Origin: Halanaerobiales bacterium
GTDB lineage: Bacteria > Bacillota_F > Halanaerobiia > Halanaerobiales > DTU029
Length of the DNA: 26,716 nucleotides
Direction of reading: 5' to 3'
NCBI GenBank assembly: GCA_016278415.1
Contig: JADQBV010000162.1
Coordinates: 1-26,716, forward strand
The translations under genes were made by a program, and so were the position numbers. The number at the start of each line of letters is the position of its first letter. Positions within the stretch are counted from its first letter, which is position 1. A model generated the notes under the pieces. It did no database searches. It was not told the DNA's origin and saw only the letters and a list, made by a program, of their open reading frames with translations. Shown in pieces: positions 16,011 through 23,404 of the stretch.

Positions 16011-16090
16011 AGGGCAAAATTACCTAAAGGTAATTACGCAAAGCTATGAATCTAAGGTCTAATTTCAGGCTATGATTGTCAAGCTGCATT
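16011..16090 (+). ncRNA. Cyclic di-GMP-I (GEMM) riboswitch
   Basis: The conserved GEMM order is visible: AGGGCAAA (16011-16018), a small hairpin TACC-TAAA-GGTA (16021-16032) with a tetraloop, ACGCAAAGCTA (16036-16046), then CTAAGG...GGCTATGA, which reads as an 11-nt tetraloop receptor, and a closing strand ending CAAGCTGC. It is followed by a terminator and lies ~115 nt before a histidine kinase gene, in the same direction. AAGCTGC (16081-16087) could pair with GCGGCTT (16117-16123) in the terminator as an antiterminator, which would make ligand binding an OFF signal. Whether it prefers c-di-GMP or cGAMP was not determined. Confidence 0.82.
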
Positions 16091-16102
16091 ATATTTTTTA
16101 TT

Positions 16103-16130
16103 AAAAGCCCTTATTTGCGGCTTTTTTCTT
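16103..16130 (+). terminator. Riboswitch expression-platform terminator
   Basis: Stem AAAAGCC (16103-16109) with GGCTTTT (16119-16125), 9-nt loop and a run of Ts continuing to 16127. It is placed directly after the GEMM aptamer and before the kinase gene. Confidence 0.8.
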
Positions 16131-16204
16131 ATTTAGAGATATTATAATAACTAAAGTGTTTTTTATTTTAATTTACTCAAAGGAAAACTTGTAGGAGTGG
16201 TAGA

Positions 16205-17308
16205 ATGGTAAGTTTAAATCAGAGTCTAAATGATTGTACAACTAAGGGCAATCATAGTTTTGAATTACTTTTGAAAAACTTTGGTATTATATTAGCTCAT
16301 ACTGATCGAGATTTAAGATATACCTGGGTCTTCAATTCAATTGCTGATATTGATCTGCCATCGAATGAACATTTAGGGTTGCGTGATGATGAAATATTTT
16401 CTTCAGATGGTGCTATAAGATTAATGAACTTAAAAAAGAAAGTACTTGAATCTAGAAAAGGTGTGATAGAAGAAATATGGATAAACTATAAAGATCAGAC
16501 TAGAATCTTCAAGCTACAAGTAGAACCATTGAATAATAATGAAGGGGAGATAGTTGGTGTAATGACTGCTGGAATAGAAATTACTGACTATAAAGAAGTA
16601 CAGGCAGAACTAATACATAGTAATAAACTTACTACTATTGGTGAATTAGCAGCTGGAATCATTCATGAATTTAAAAATATACTTGCAACTATAATAGGTA
16701 ATATACAGGTTATAGTACTGAAAAACAAAAAATTAAATTTAAATAATGAGTTTTCATCAAGACTAGAAATAATTAAAGAGCAGAGTATTAAGGCAAATGA
16801 AATGCTTTCAAGTGTTTTGGCAATAAGTAGGTTTCAAAAACCTAATAAGCATAAGGTAGATATAAGGAAAATAATAGATAATATTATTAGATTACAGGAA
16901 TTTCATTTAGAATTAGAAAGTATAGAGGTATTAAAGGACTATTCTAATATACCAGAAGTATATGTGGACCCAAATCAAATGGAAGAAGTTTTTCTTAATA
17001 TGATTATAAATTCCAGGCATGCTTTAAATGATAAAAGCACTGGTAGAATCAATATCTCGGTAATAGAAAAAGAAAATTATATTGAAATTAAATTAAGAGA
17101 TAATGGATGTGGCATGGATCAGGAAACTCAAAATAATATATTTAAGGAATATTATACAACAAAATATTCTGAAGATAACGATAGTGTAGAAGGAACAGGT
17201 TTAGGATTATCTTTAACAAAAAGAATTATTGAAAGTCATGGTGGAAATATCTCTGTAGAAAGTAGTAAAGGTAAAGGCACATTATTTACAATTAAGTTGC
17301 CAATCTAA
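16205..17308 (+). CDS. Soluble PAS-domain sensor histidine kinase
   Basis: 367-aa histidine kinase without membrane segments. An N-terminal PAS-like domain (~20-130, with DRDLRYTWVFN and a closing GIEITDYKEVQ) leads into the dimerisation/phosphorylation helix with the H-box IIHEFKNILA (His154). The ATPase domain has an N-box (MEEVFLNMIINSRHAL, ~259-273), G1 DNGCGMD (299-305) and G2 GTGLGLS (330-336). It should autophosphorylate in response to a cytoplasmic cue and pass phosphate to a response regulator, but none is encoded here. The ATG has GGAG upstream. The leader carries a c-di-GMP riboswitch, so kinase abundance probably follows second-messenger level, linking it to motility, biofilm or sporulation decisions (inference). 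Confidence 0.85.
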   Translation: MVSLNQSLNDCTTKGNHSFELLLKNFGIILAHTDRDLRYTWVFNSIADIDLPSNEHLGLRDDEIFSSDGAIRLMNLKKKVLESRKGVIEEIWINYKDQTRIFKLQVEPLNNNEGEIVGVMTAGIEITDYKEVQAELIHSNKLTTIGELAAGIIHEFKNILATIIGNIQVIVLKNKKLNLNNEFSSRLEIIKEQSIKANEMLSSVLAISRFQKPNKHKVDIRKIIDNIIRLQEFHLELESIEVLKDYSNIPEVYVDPNQMEEVFLNMIINSRHALNDKSTGRINISVIEKENYIEIKLRDNGCGMDQETQNNIFKEYYTTKYSEDNDSVEGTGLGLSLTKRIIESHGGNISVESSKGKGTLFTIKLPI

Positions 17309-17430
17309 GCGTTTATTAGAAATTATGCAAGAATAATATAAATGATTGATATATATGGTCATTCAGTTGCAGGGTTCAGGTACTGTTGTCCTTTTGATAT
17401 CATATTGCTAATATTTAAAAAAATAGGCAA

Positions 17431-17465
17431 TTAAAAAGCGAGATATTTTTAAAACACCTCGCTTT
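17431..17465 (-). terminator. Terminator of the small YjcZ-like gene
   Basis: AAAGCGAG (17435-17442) pairs with CTCGCTTT (17458-17465). Read on the minus strand, the hairpin ends in CGCTTTTT, so it suits the small gene ending at 17549. It may also stop plus-strand transcripts from the kinase. The interval 17309-17430 shows nothing else I can name. Confidence 0.7.
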
Positions 17466-17548
17466 AATAGACTACTTGTAAAACAATTAATAGGATGTAG
17501 CAATTATCATGTTATTAATTCTTTACTGCATTTTAAACTCTTAATAGT

Positions 17549-17656
17549 TTATTTACTTAATGCGCCTGGAGTAGATAATAATAATAGTATTAAAATAAGG
17601 AATATAACAGCTACATTACCACTACCATAACCTTCAGTAGAAATAAAATCACCCAT
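17549..17656 (-). CDS. Tiny YjcZ-like membrane protein (35 aa)
   Basis: A 35-residue protein. A short Gly/Ser-rich start (GYGSGN) leads into one hydrophobic helix (NVAVIFLILILLLL) and a short tail STPGALSK. This is the shape of the tiny YjcZ-type sporulation-associated membrane proteins of Firmicutes, although the usual final Gly/Val pattern is not exact. The ATG is preceded by a perfect AAAGGAGG site 7 nt upstream, and a terminator hairpin lies ~85 bp after the stop, so it is probably a real single-gene unit. It is transcribed on the strand opposite to the kinase. Function is unproven. Confidence 0.65.
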   Translation of the reverse strand: MGDFISTEGYGSGNVAVIFLILILLLLSTPGALSK

Positions 17657-17734
17657 AATGTTAACCTCCTTTGTTCTATGTTTACATTAATATATGATTC
17701 AGATATTTTTATGTGAAAAAAAGCAGGAAATAGT

Positions 17735-17764
17735 AAACCCCCTACAATGTAATAGGGGGGGGTT
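17735..17764 (-). terminator. Possible terminator of the trpXYZ operon
   Basis: AACCCCCTA (17736-17744) pairs with TAGGGGGGGGTT (17753-17764) around an 8-nt loop, a very GC-rich stem in AT-rich surroundings. On the minus strand only a short T-run (TTTACTATTT) follows, so efficiency is uncertain. It lies about 115 bp after the last gene of the operon. Confidence 0.5.
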
Positions 17765-17880
17765 ATAGTATATTAAAAATATAAATATTTTAAACACTCA
17801 CATTCCTTCTATAGTTCTGCATATTTAGCCATCTGTTGGAACATTTCATTTTGATTATTTTCTTTTTCCTTTTCACATTC

Positions 17881-18678
17881 TTAAGTACTTAATAATATCC
17901 TATCACTTTGTAGTGCTGTTTTTGCTTTTTTTCCAAATTGATTGATTAAATCTTCAACTGTCATATTTTCTCTTTCTGAGCCTTTGATATCTAGAATTAT
18001 TATGCCCTTATGCATCATAATTGTCCTACTGCCATACAGGAGGGCAGCTTTCATGTTGTGTGTAATCATCATTGTGGGTATATTTTGACTTTCAACAATT
18101 TCTTTTGTCAGGAAGAGAACTTTATCGGCAATATTCGGATCTAAAGCTGCTATATGTTCATCTAAGAGCAATAACTTGGGTTTTACAATTGTAGCCATTA
18201 GTAATGTTAAGGCCTGCCGCTGGCCCCCGGATAATAAGCCTACTTTTTGTTTCATTCTATCTTCTAACCCAAGATGAAGTAATGCTAATTTTTCTCTAAA
18301 TAATTTTGTATCTTTCTTATTAATCCCTGGTCTCAAGCCTTTTGGTTTTCCTTTGGCATAAGCTATAGATAGATTTTCTTCTATAGTCATATCATAGGCT
18401 GTGCCTTTAAGAGGGTCTTGGAAAACCCTGCCGATGAGCTGTGATCTTTTATATTCAGGCATATAGGTAATGTCGGTATCATCAAGTGATATATGACCTT
18501 TATCAATAATATATTCTCCTGCTATACAGTTAAGTAGAGTAGATTTTCCAGCACCATTATCTCCGATTATTGTTACAAATTCTCCTTCTTCCAGGGAAAG
18601 ACTAATGTTATTTAAAGCTACCTTTTCATTAATACTACCTGCTTCAAATACTTTTTTAATGGAGTTAACCTTTAACAT
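17881..18678 (-). CDS. trpZ: Tryptophan ABC transporter ATPase TrpZ
   Basis: 265-aa ABC ATPase with Walker A GDNGAGKST (39-47), Q-loop Gln87, signature LSGGQRQ (149-155), Walker B LLLLDE ending at Glu174 and switch His207. The DEHIAALDP stretch after Walker B is typical of the ATPases that accompany ABC_sub_bind-type binding proteins. It energises the TrpY permease. Its ATG overlaps the trpY stop by one base (TAATG), implying translational coupling. Immediately after its TAA, the same frame stays open for 23 more codons with a protein-like composition (ending MAKYAEL). Confidence 0.85.
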   Translation of the reverse strand: MLKVNSIKKVFEAGSINEKVALNNISLSLEEGEFVTIIGDNGAGKSTLLNCIAGEYIIDKGHISLDDTDITYMPEYKRSQLIGRVFQDPLKGTAYDMTIEENLSIAYAKGKPKGLRPGINKKDTKLFREKLALLHLGLEDRMKQKVGLLSGGQRQALTLLMATIVKPKLLLLDEHIAALDPNIADKVLFLTKEIVESQNIPTMMITHNMKAALLYGSRTIMMHKGIIILDIKGSERENMTVEDLINQFGKKAKTALQSDRILLST

Positions 18679-19583
18679 TATTCTTTTCCTCCTCTGGAGT
18701 TTGCCCTTTTCTTTTTTGATAATTCTATGTTCTTTTTAATTACAGGCATGGCTAAGGCTATGGCAACAATAATTGCTGAGATAAGTTTCAGGTCTGTTGA
18801 AGGCATGCCCAGTTCCAGGACTATAGTAATTACAAATCTATAAACAATTGCCCCTAATATTACAGCTATTAGCCTTTTCAATAGACTATTTGTTCCAAAA
18901 ATAACTTCCCCAATTATTACAGAGGCAAGACCGATAACTACCATACCAATGCCCATTCCAACATCAGCGAATAGTTGATCTTGAGCTATCATTGCCCCAC
19001 ATAATCCAACTAGTCCATTTGACAAAGCTAATCCAATTAAAGTAGTAAAATCAGTATTTGTTCCTAATGCCCTTACCATATTTTGATTATCTCCTGTGGC
19101 ACGAAGTACAAAACCAAATTTAGTTTTAAGAAAAAGATATAGTAATATTAATATAAAAGTTAATAACAATGAAGCTATTAATAATGTTTGGAAATCCTCA
19201 AAGACTGTACCTTCAAAGATAGAATAAATATTTCTCTGATTTATCAAATTTATATTTGCTCTATTCCCCATCACCTTAAGGTTGATAGAGTAGAGTGCCA
19301 GCATCATTAATATTCCTGATAGCAGTGGTTGGATTTTTAGTTTGGTACTTAGCAGAGCAGTTACTGATCCAGCCAGAGCCCCTGCTATAAATGCAGCAAA
19401 CAGAGATAGGTATGGATGACCAGTAAGTGTAATCATTACACTCACTGCAGCCCCCAAGGTGTAACTGCCTTCTACTGTAAGATCAGGGAAATTCAGTGTT
19501 CTATATGATATAAAAGAGCCTAATGCCAGTAATGCGTATATTATTCCAAGTTCTAGTGCACTTTGTATAGTTAATATGTTCAT
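18678..19583 (-). CDS. trpY: Tryptophan ABC transporter permease TrpY
   Basis: 301-aa permease of the BPD_transp_2 (LivH-like) family with about eight to nine hydrophobic segments. Recognisable conserved stretches are the N-terminal NFPDLTVEGSYTLGAA and the central GDNQNMVRALG. Transporters of this family paired with an ABC_sub_bind lipoprotein and preceded by a Trp T-box have been described as TrpXYZ tryptophan uptake systems in Firmicutes. The middle position in the operon, 20 bp after trpX and overlapping trpZ, supports one functional complex. The substrate call depends on the T-box specifier upstream. Confidence 0.85.
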   Translation of the reverse strand: MNILTIQSALELGIIYALLALGSFISYRTLNFPDLTVEGSYTLGAAVSVMITLTGHPYLSLFAAFIAGALAGSVTALLSTKLKIQPLLSGILMMLALYSINLKVMGNRANINLINQRNIYSIFEGTVFEDFQTLLIASLLLTFILILLYLFLKTKFGFVLRATGDNQNMVRALGTNTDFTTLIGLALSNGLVGLCGAMIAQDQLFADVGMGIGMVVIGLASVIIGEVIFGTNSLLKRLIAVILGAIVYRFVITIVLELGMPSTDLKLISAIIVAIALAMPVIKKNIELSKKKRANSRGGKE

Positions 19584-19603
19584 TGGCTACTCACCCTTTT
19601 TCT

Positions 19604-20578
19604 TTATTCAAAAATCTCAGCTGCCTGTTCTTTAATATCTTCTGGTATTGTAATTCCAATCTTTTCGGCAGTAGTTTTATTCAAATAGATATCCATATCT
19701 GACATAGTACGTACAGGTATATCACCTGGGTCTTTACCTTCTATTATCTCTATAGCCATATCCCCAGTTTCTTTACCCAGTATAGAGTAGTTGATACCAT
19801 ATGTTGCTAAAGCACCGTCTTTTACCATAGAGTCTGCACCAACATATAATGGTATCTCTGCATCAGCTGCTGTTTTACCCACGATAGCCATTGCTGAGGC
19901 AATAGTATTGTCTATTGGAGAAAAGAGGATATCAACTTTCCCAATAAGTGAATTGGTAACTTGTTGTACTTCTGATGAACTGGATACAGTTCCTCGAATT
20001 ACTTCTAGACCGTTTGCATTTGCATATTCTTCAAGATCATCTACTACAGAAATGGAGTTTGTTTCACTGGAATTATAGAGTGCACCTATTTTCTTAAATC
20101 CTGGAGTTATATCTTCTGCTAAATTCATAATCATTTCTGCTGATACAGCATCAGAGGTTCCGGTTATATTAGCTCCCGGATTTTCCATATCACTTACTAA
20201 ATTAGAACCAAGAGGGTCTGTACAGGCTGCAAAAAGAATAGGTATTTCATCTGTTGCTCCAACAGCAGCTTGTGCGCTTGGTGTAGCAATGGCCATTATT
20301 AAATCATACTTATTATTGACAAATTTCTTAGTGATAGTATTTAAATTGGTCTGATCGTTTTGTGCATTCTGATAGTCAATTACAATATTTTCTCCATCTA
20401 CATAGCCATTAGTTTCTAACTGTTCAATAAATGATTCGCGAATAGTATCCAGTGAGGGATGTTCAACTATCTGTACAATACCGATAGTATACTCATCTTC
20501 TCCTGAACAACCGCTAATTATTACACCTATTAAGACAAGTAAACACAACATTACAATCATTTTGATACTTTTATTCAT
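19604..20578 (-). CDS. trpX: Tryptophan ABC transporter substrate-binding lipoprotein TrpX
   Basis: 324-aa lipoprotein with a basic start, hydrophobic helix and lipobox ISGC (Cys24). The mature part is an ABC_sub_bind domain (YTIGIVQIVEHPSLD near the start, a PILFAACTDPLGSNLV segment near the middle and GITIPEDI near the end). It should capture tryptophan outside the membrane and present it to TrpY. The ATG follows a GGGGG site 8 nt upstream. It is the first gene of the operon, directly downstream of a T-box with Trp specifier, so expression should rise when charged tRNA-Trp is scarce. Confidence 0.87.
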   Translation of the reverse strand: MNKSIKMIVMLCLLVLIGVIISGCSGEDEYTIGIVQIVEHPSLDTIRESFIEQLETNGYVDGENIVIDYQNAQNDQTNLNTITKKFVNNKYDLIMAIATPSAQAAVGATDEIPILFAACTDPLGSNLVSDMENPGANITGTSDAVSAEMIMNLAEDITPGFKKIGALYNSSETNSISVVDDLEEYANANGLEVIRGTVSSSSEVQQVTNSLIGKVDILFSPIDNTIASAMAIVGKTAADAEIPLYVGADSMVKDGALATYGINYSILGKETGDMAIEIIEGKDPGDIPVRTMSDMDIYLNKTTAEKIGITIPEDIKEQAAEIFE

Positions 20579-20646
20579 TACTAATTCCCCCTAATATAAT
20601 TTTTTGTTAGCATACTAGAAAGGATAGCACATAATGTCTGCAAATT

Positions 20647-20906
20647 AAAAAAACCTGTCCCGATAAAAGGACAGGTTATAAGCCTGTGGTGCCACCTTAA
20701 TTGATGTAATTATCTTACACCCTCTAAAGAAATGCTAACACATTTCGTGCCCTGTAACGTAGGCATTACGTTGTAAGCTACTTGAATAAGTAATATTCTT
20801 TCGCTCCACCCTCAAAGACCCATTTATCACTCCATACTAGTTGGGATCCCAGCACCCCCAACTCTCTACCTAGCTGGATTGTGATTTTTCTTTCTTTTCA
20901 ACGGTT
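20647..20906 (-). promoter_or_regulatory. T-box leader, tryptophan-specific
   Basis: On the minus strand, Stem I closes with ATCAC/GTGAT and contains the AGAGAG element. The specifier loop reads TA-TGG-A, with the Trp codon TGG at 20834-20832. Downstream is the T-box core GGTGGCACC (20696-20688). Its UGGC bulge pairs with a GCCA acceptor end, as tRNA-Trp with discriminator G requires. A terminator ACCTGTCC/GGACAGGT with seven Ts (20676-20647) competes with an antiterminator that uses the same CCTGTCC strand. Uncharged tRNA-Trp should allow readthrough into trpXYZ. Confidence 0.93.
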
Positions 20907-20912
20907 TAAATT

Positions 20913-20941
20913 ATATTATCACAGTAGGGATGATTTGTCAA
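20913..20941 (-). promoter_or_regulatory. Sigma-A promoter of the trpXYZ T-box operon
   Basis: Minus-strand TTGACA (20941-20936), 17-bp spacer, TAATAT (20918-20913), placing transcription start about 20906 at the beginning of the T-box. Confidence 0.85.
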
Positions 20942-21039
20942 TAATACTGTCTGTCTTTCTCAGATGCGAAAGTGTTGATATGATAACTTAAAAGGTAATG
21001 TTGAGCAATTATATTTTAATACAGTAAAGCTTTAATAAT

Positions 21040-21093
21040 TTTACATATATTTAACATATTAGTTACCTGTTCTTAAAATATAACAGATATAAT
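21040..21093 (+). promoter_or_regulatory. PhoP-like box and -10, copy 1
   Basis: Four TTAACA-like hexamers lie in exact 11-bp register: TTTACA (21040), TTAACA (21051), GTTACC (21062) and TTAAAA (21073). The last ends at 21078 and TATAAT starts at 21088. There is no TTGACA -35. PhoP-activated promoters of Bacillus have TT(A/C/T)A(C/T)A direct repeats in this arrangement. It would drive the small frame at 21141 and the PAP2 gene. Confidence 0.7.
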
Positions 21094-21140
21094 ATATTAT
21101 GTAATGTATTATTCTATTTTAAGAAATGGGGGATAATATA

Positions 21141-21233
21141 ATGACTATTCTTACTCATATTTTTATTAGCAAAAAGATTTATAATGAATTAGATGAATAC
21201 AATTTTATAAAACTTTCATTATACTATATTTAA
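21141..21233 (+). CDS. Small 30-aa open reading frame between two Pho-like boxes
   Basis: A 30-codon frame starting MTILTHIFISKK and ending LSLYYI, with a GGGGG ribosome site 8 nt before the ATG and a PhoP-like promoter ~50 bp upstream. I recognise no family. Its stop codon overlaps the first hexamer of the second Pho-like box. It could be a true small protein, a leader peptide, or the stub of a decayed gene. The strong ribosome site is the main argument for translation. Confidence 0.4.
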   Translation: MTILTHIFISKKIYNELDEYNFIKLSLYYI

Positions 21234-21293
21234 CATTAGTTAATTTGTTATTAACAAAAATGATATGTTCTCGTAACATTAAAATTATATAAT
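21230..21293 (+). promoter_or_regulatory. PhoP-like box and -10, copy 2, before PAP2 gene
   Basis: Hexamers at TTAACA (21230), TTAATT (21240), TTAACA (21251), GATATG (21262) and GTAACA (21273) follow an 11-bp register after a 10-bp first step. The last ends at 21278 and TATAAT begins at 21288, the same distance as in copy 1. The 21262 hexamer is poor, so this box is weaker than the other two. Confidence 0.55.
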
Positions 21294-21342
21294 AAGGATA
21301 GTAATTTATAATAATAGTTAGTTAATAATGGGAGGGGAACTT

Positions 21343-21873
21343 ATGGATAGTTTTTCAAATAAGTTTTTGACGAAAGATATTCAGGCCTTTTATTATCTAA
21401 ATACTAGAATTAAAAATAATTTAATGAACAGACTTATGTTATTAATAACTCATCTAGGTGGTGCATCTTTTACAATATCTCTGACGATAGTCTGGATCCT
21501 AGTAAGACCTGTATTTAATCCATATATAGGTTGGGAACTGTTATTGGTTTTATCCAGTAGTCATTTATTTGTTCATATAATAAAGAGAAAAATAAACCGC
21601 CAAAGACCTTATGTAGTACTCAATAATATTGAGATACTTATTGAACCCTTTGAATCATACTCTTTTCCTTCAGGTCATACTACTTCTAGCTTTTCTGTTG
21701 CCCTAGTACTTTCATTTTACTTCCCACTTTTATCTCCTGTCTTTATATTAATGGCTTTATTGGTTTCTATTTCACGAGTATATTTAGGGGTACATTACCC
21801 GTCTGATATATTGATCGGTGCATTTATAGCAATTATATTCTTTTATATAATTCATTATGTTTTTTTTATATAA
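21343..21873 (+). CDS. PAP2-family membrane phosphatase
   Basis: 176-aa membrane protein of the PAP2/type 2 phosphatidic acid phosphatase family. All three catalytic motifs are intact: K-x6-RP (Lys81, Arg88-Pro89), PSGHT (109-113) and SR-x5-H-x3-D (Ser144, Arg145, His151, Asp155). Membrane helices surround them with the active site on the outer face. Family members remove phosphate from phosphatidate, phosphatidylglycerol-phosphate or undecaprenyl pyrophosphate. The frame opens at 21328, but the ATG at 21343 has GGAGGGG correctly spaced. With two Pho-like boxes upstream and a diacylglycerol-type glycosyltransferase downstream, dephosphorylation of phosphatidate to diacylglycerol is an attractive role, but undecaprenyl pyrophosphate recycling is not excluded. 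Confidence 0.85.
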   Translation: MDSFSNKFLTKDIQAFYYLNTRIKNNLMNRLMLLITHLGGASFTISLTIVWILVRPVFNPYIGWELLLVLSSSHLFVHIIKRKINRQRPYVVLNNIEILIEPFESYSFPSGHTTSSFSVALVLSFYFPLLSPVFILMALLVSISRVYLGVHYPSDILIGAFIAIIFFYIIHYVFFI

Positions 21874-21989
21874 ATAATAATTAATTAAGAATTGAATAGT
21901 TTTTATTAATTTACTGACTGTACTTAGGTAAATAAGATAATTTAGCCTTGGTCAAGGAGATAATTTATAAATCAATGGGGGTATATTAA

Positions 21990-23183
21990 ATGAAAATTGC
22001 TGTTTTTACAGATACTTTTTCACCCCAGATTAATGGGGTAACAAAAAATCTGGATCGATTAGTAGAACATTTTACAAATACCAATATTGAGTACATTGTT
22101 TTTGCACCAGAAGTTGAGAATATTATAGTCAGTGAAAATAAACAGAAAGAAAAAATTATTCGGATGAATAGTTACAACTTTTTTCTTTACCCAGAGTTAA
22201 AGTTTTCAATTCCTAATTATATGAAAGTGAAAAGAAAATTAAGTGAGTTTCAACCTGATTTAATTCATCTGGTGACTCCATTTAATATCGGCATTGCAGG
22301 ATTATTTTATGCAAAACGTAATAGTGTTCCTGTTGTAGCTTCCTATCATACTAATTTTGATCAGTATCTTGAATATTACAATATTAATTTCCTTGAGGGT
22401 ACTGCCTGGAAGTATTTAAAATGGTTTCATAATCAAGCCCTCTGTAATTATTGCCCTTCCCAGGATACACTACAGCATTTAAGGAAAATGGGCTTTCAAA
22501 ATTTAGATATCTGGGGAAGAGGAATTGATGCAGGGCTTTTTTCCCCAGAACATAGAGATATATCTTTTCGAAAAAAATATGGTCTTGAGAAAAGGATAGT
22601 ATTCTTATATGTTGGTCGTTTGGCGAAAGAAAAGAATATATCTTTATTGATTGATAGTTATAGAGCAATTAGTAAAAAATATAAAGATAGAGTGGCTCTG
22701 GTAATTACAGGCGATGGACCTCAGACCAATGAATTAAAGAAGATACAAGATAGTACTATCATATTTACGGGTTATAAGACCGGTCAAGAACTGTCAAGAA
22801 TATATGCATCTGCTGATATTTTTGCTTTCCCATCTGTAACAGAAACTTATGGTAATGTTATTATTGAAGCCATGTCCTCAGGATTACCTGTAGTAGCTGT
22901 CATGGCAGGTGGAATTAAAGAAAATTTAATAGATGGCTATAATGGTATAGCCTGTTTCAAAAATGATAAAAATGAATTTATAAAGAAGATGGAAACCCTA
23001 ATTATAAATCAAAACCTCAGAAAAAGATTGGCCATCAAGGCCCGTAAACACGCTCTGGAACAAAGTTGGGATGGTGTATTTAATCATCTATTAAATAGCT
23101 ATCAAAATGTTATAAAAAATAATTACAAAGACAATAAAAAAGAAAAATATAAGTTGGAAGAAAAAAAAGGCAAAGTAAGTTAA
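21990..23183 (+). CDS. GT4 glycosyltransferase, likely diacylglycerol glycosyltransferase type
   Basis: 397-aa GT-B retaining glycosyltransferase. The N-terminal lobe begins MKIAVFTDTFSPQINGV, the start seen in MgtA/SqdX/PimB-like lipid glycosyltransferases. The C-terminal lobe has VGRLAKEKN (208-216) and the E-x7-E donor motif (Glu285...Glu293 in TETYGNVIIEAM), followed by SGLPVVAVMAGG. No membrane helix is seen, so it probably docks on the inner membrane face through the lipid acceptor. A basic Lys-rich tail ends the protein. The acceptor is probably diacylglycerol or a glycolipid; the sugar cannot be read from sequence. The ATG has GGGGG 9 nt upstream. It is 116 bp after the PAP2 gene in the same direction. 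Confidence 0.78.
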   Translation: MKIAVFTDTFSPQINGVTKNLDRLVEHFTNTNIEYIVFAPEVENIIVSENKQKEKIIRMNSYNFFLYPELKFSIPNYMKVKRKLSEFQPDLIHLVTPFNIGIAGLFYAKRNSVPVVASYHTNFDQYLEYYNINFLEGTAWKYLKWFHNQALCNYCPSQDTLQHLRKMGFQNLDIWGRGIDAGLFSPEHRDISFRKKYGLEKRIVFLYVGRLAKEKNISLLIDSYRAISKKYKDRVALVITGDGPQTNELKKIQDSTIIFTGYKTGQELSRIYASADIFAFPSVTETYGNVIIEAMSSGLPVVAVMAGGIKENLIDGYNGIACFKNDKNEFIKKMETLIINQNLRKRLAIKARKHALEQSWDGVFNHLLNSYQNVIKNNYKDNKKEKYKLEEKKGKVS

Positions 23184-23289
23184 TTATTTTCTAAAAATAT
23201 ATATAAATTGATTACGAGGTGATTTATTTACTAGGTTTTTTTTGTGTCTAGGCGAAAAAAATATATTACAGTATTATTATACATATATA

Positions 23290-23365
23290 TTAATAGTTTA
23301 TTAACCATAAATTAACATAATATAAACCAGTTCTTAATAGCATTGTAATAAATTTAATTTATAAT
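23290..23365 (+). promoter_or_regulatory. PhoP-like box and -10, copy 3, before ugpB
   Basis: Six hexamers in unbroken 11-bp register: TTAATA (23290), TTAACC (23301), TTAACA (23312), TAAACC (23323), TTAATA (23334) and GTAATA (23345). The last ends at 23350 and TATAAT starts at 23360, the same 10-bp step as in the other two boxes. This is the clearest PhoP-like box in the window and sits before the glycerol-3-phosphate transporter genes. Confidence 0.8.
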
Positions 23366-23404
23366 TAAAATGTAAATAAAATCAAGAAAGGTGGTTTAAG
23401 TGAA

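Noticed and set aside
21881..21919. Fourth PhoP-like box, before the GT4 gene
   Set aside because: Hexamers TTAATT, TTGAAT and TTATTA fall in 11-bp steps, but none carries the AACA core and no TATAAT lies at the expected distance; AT-rich chance is likely.
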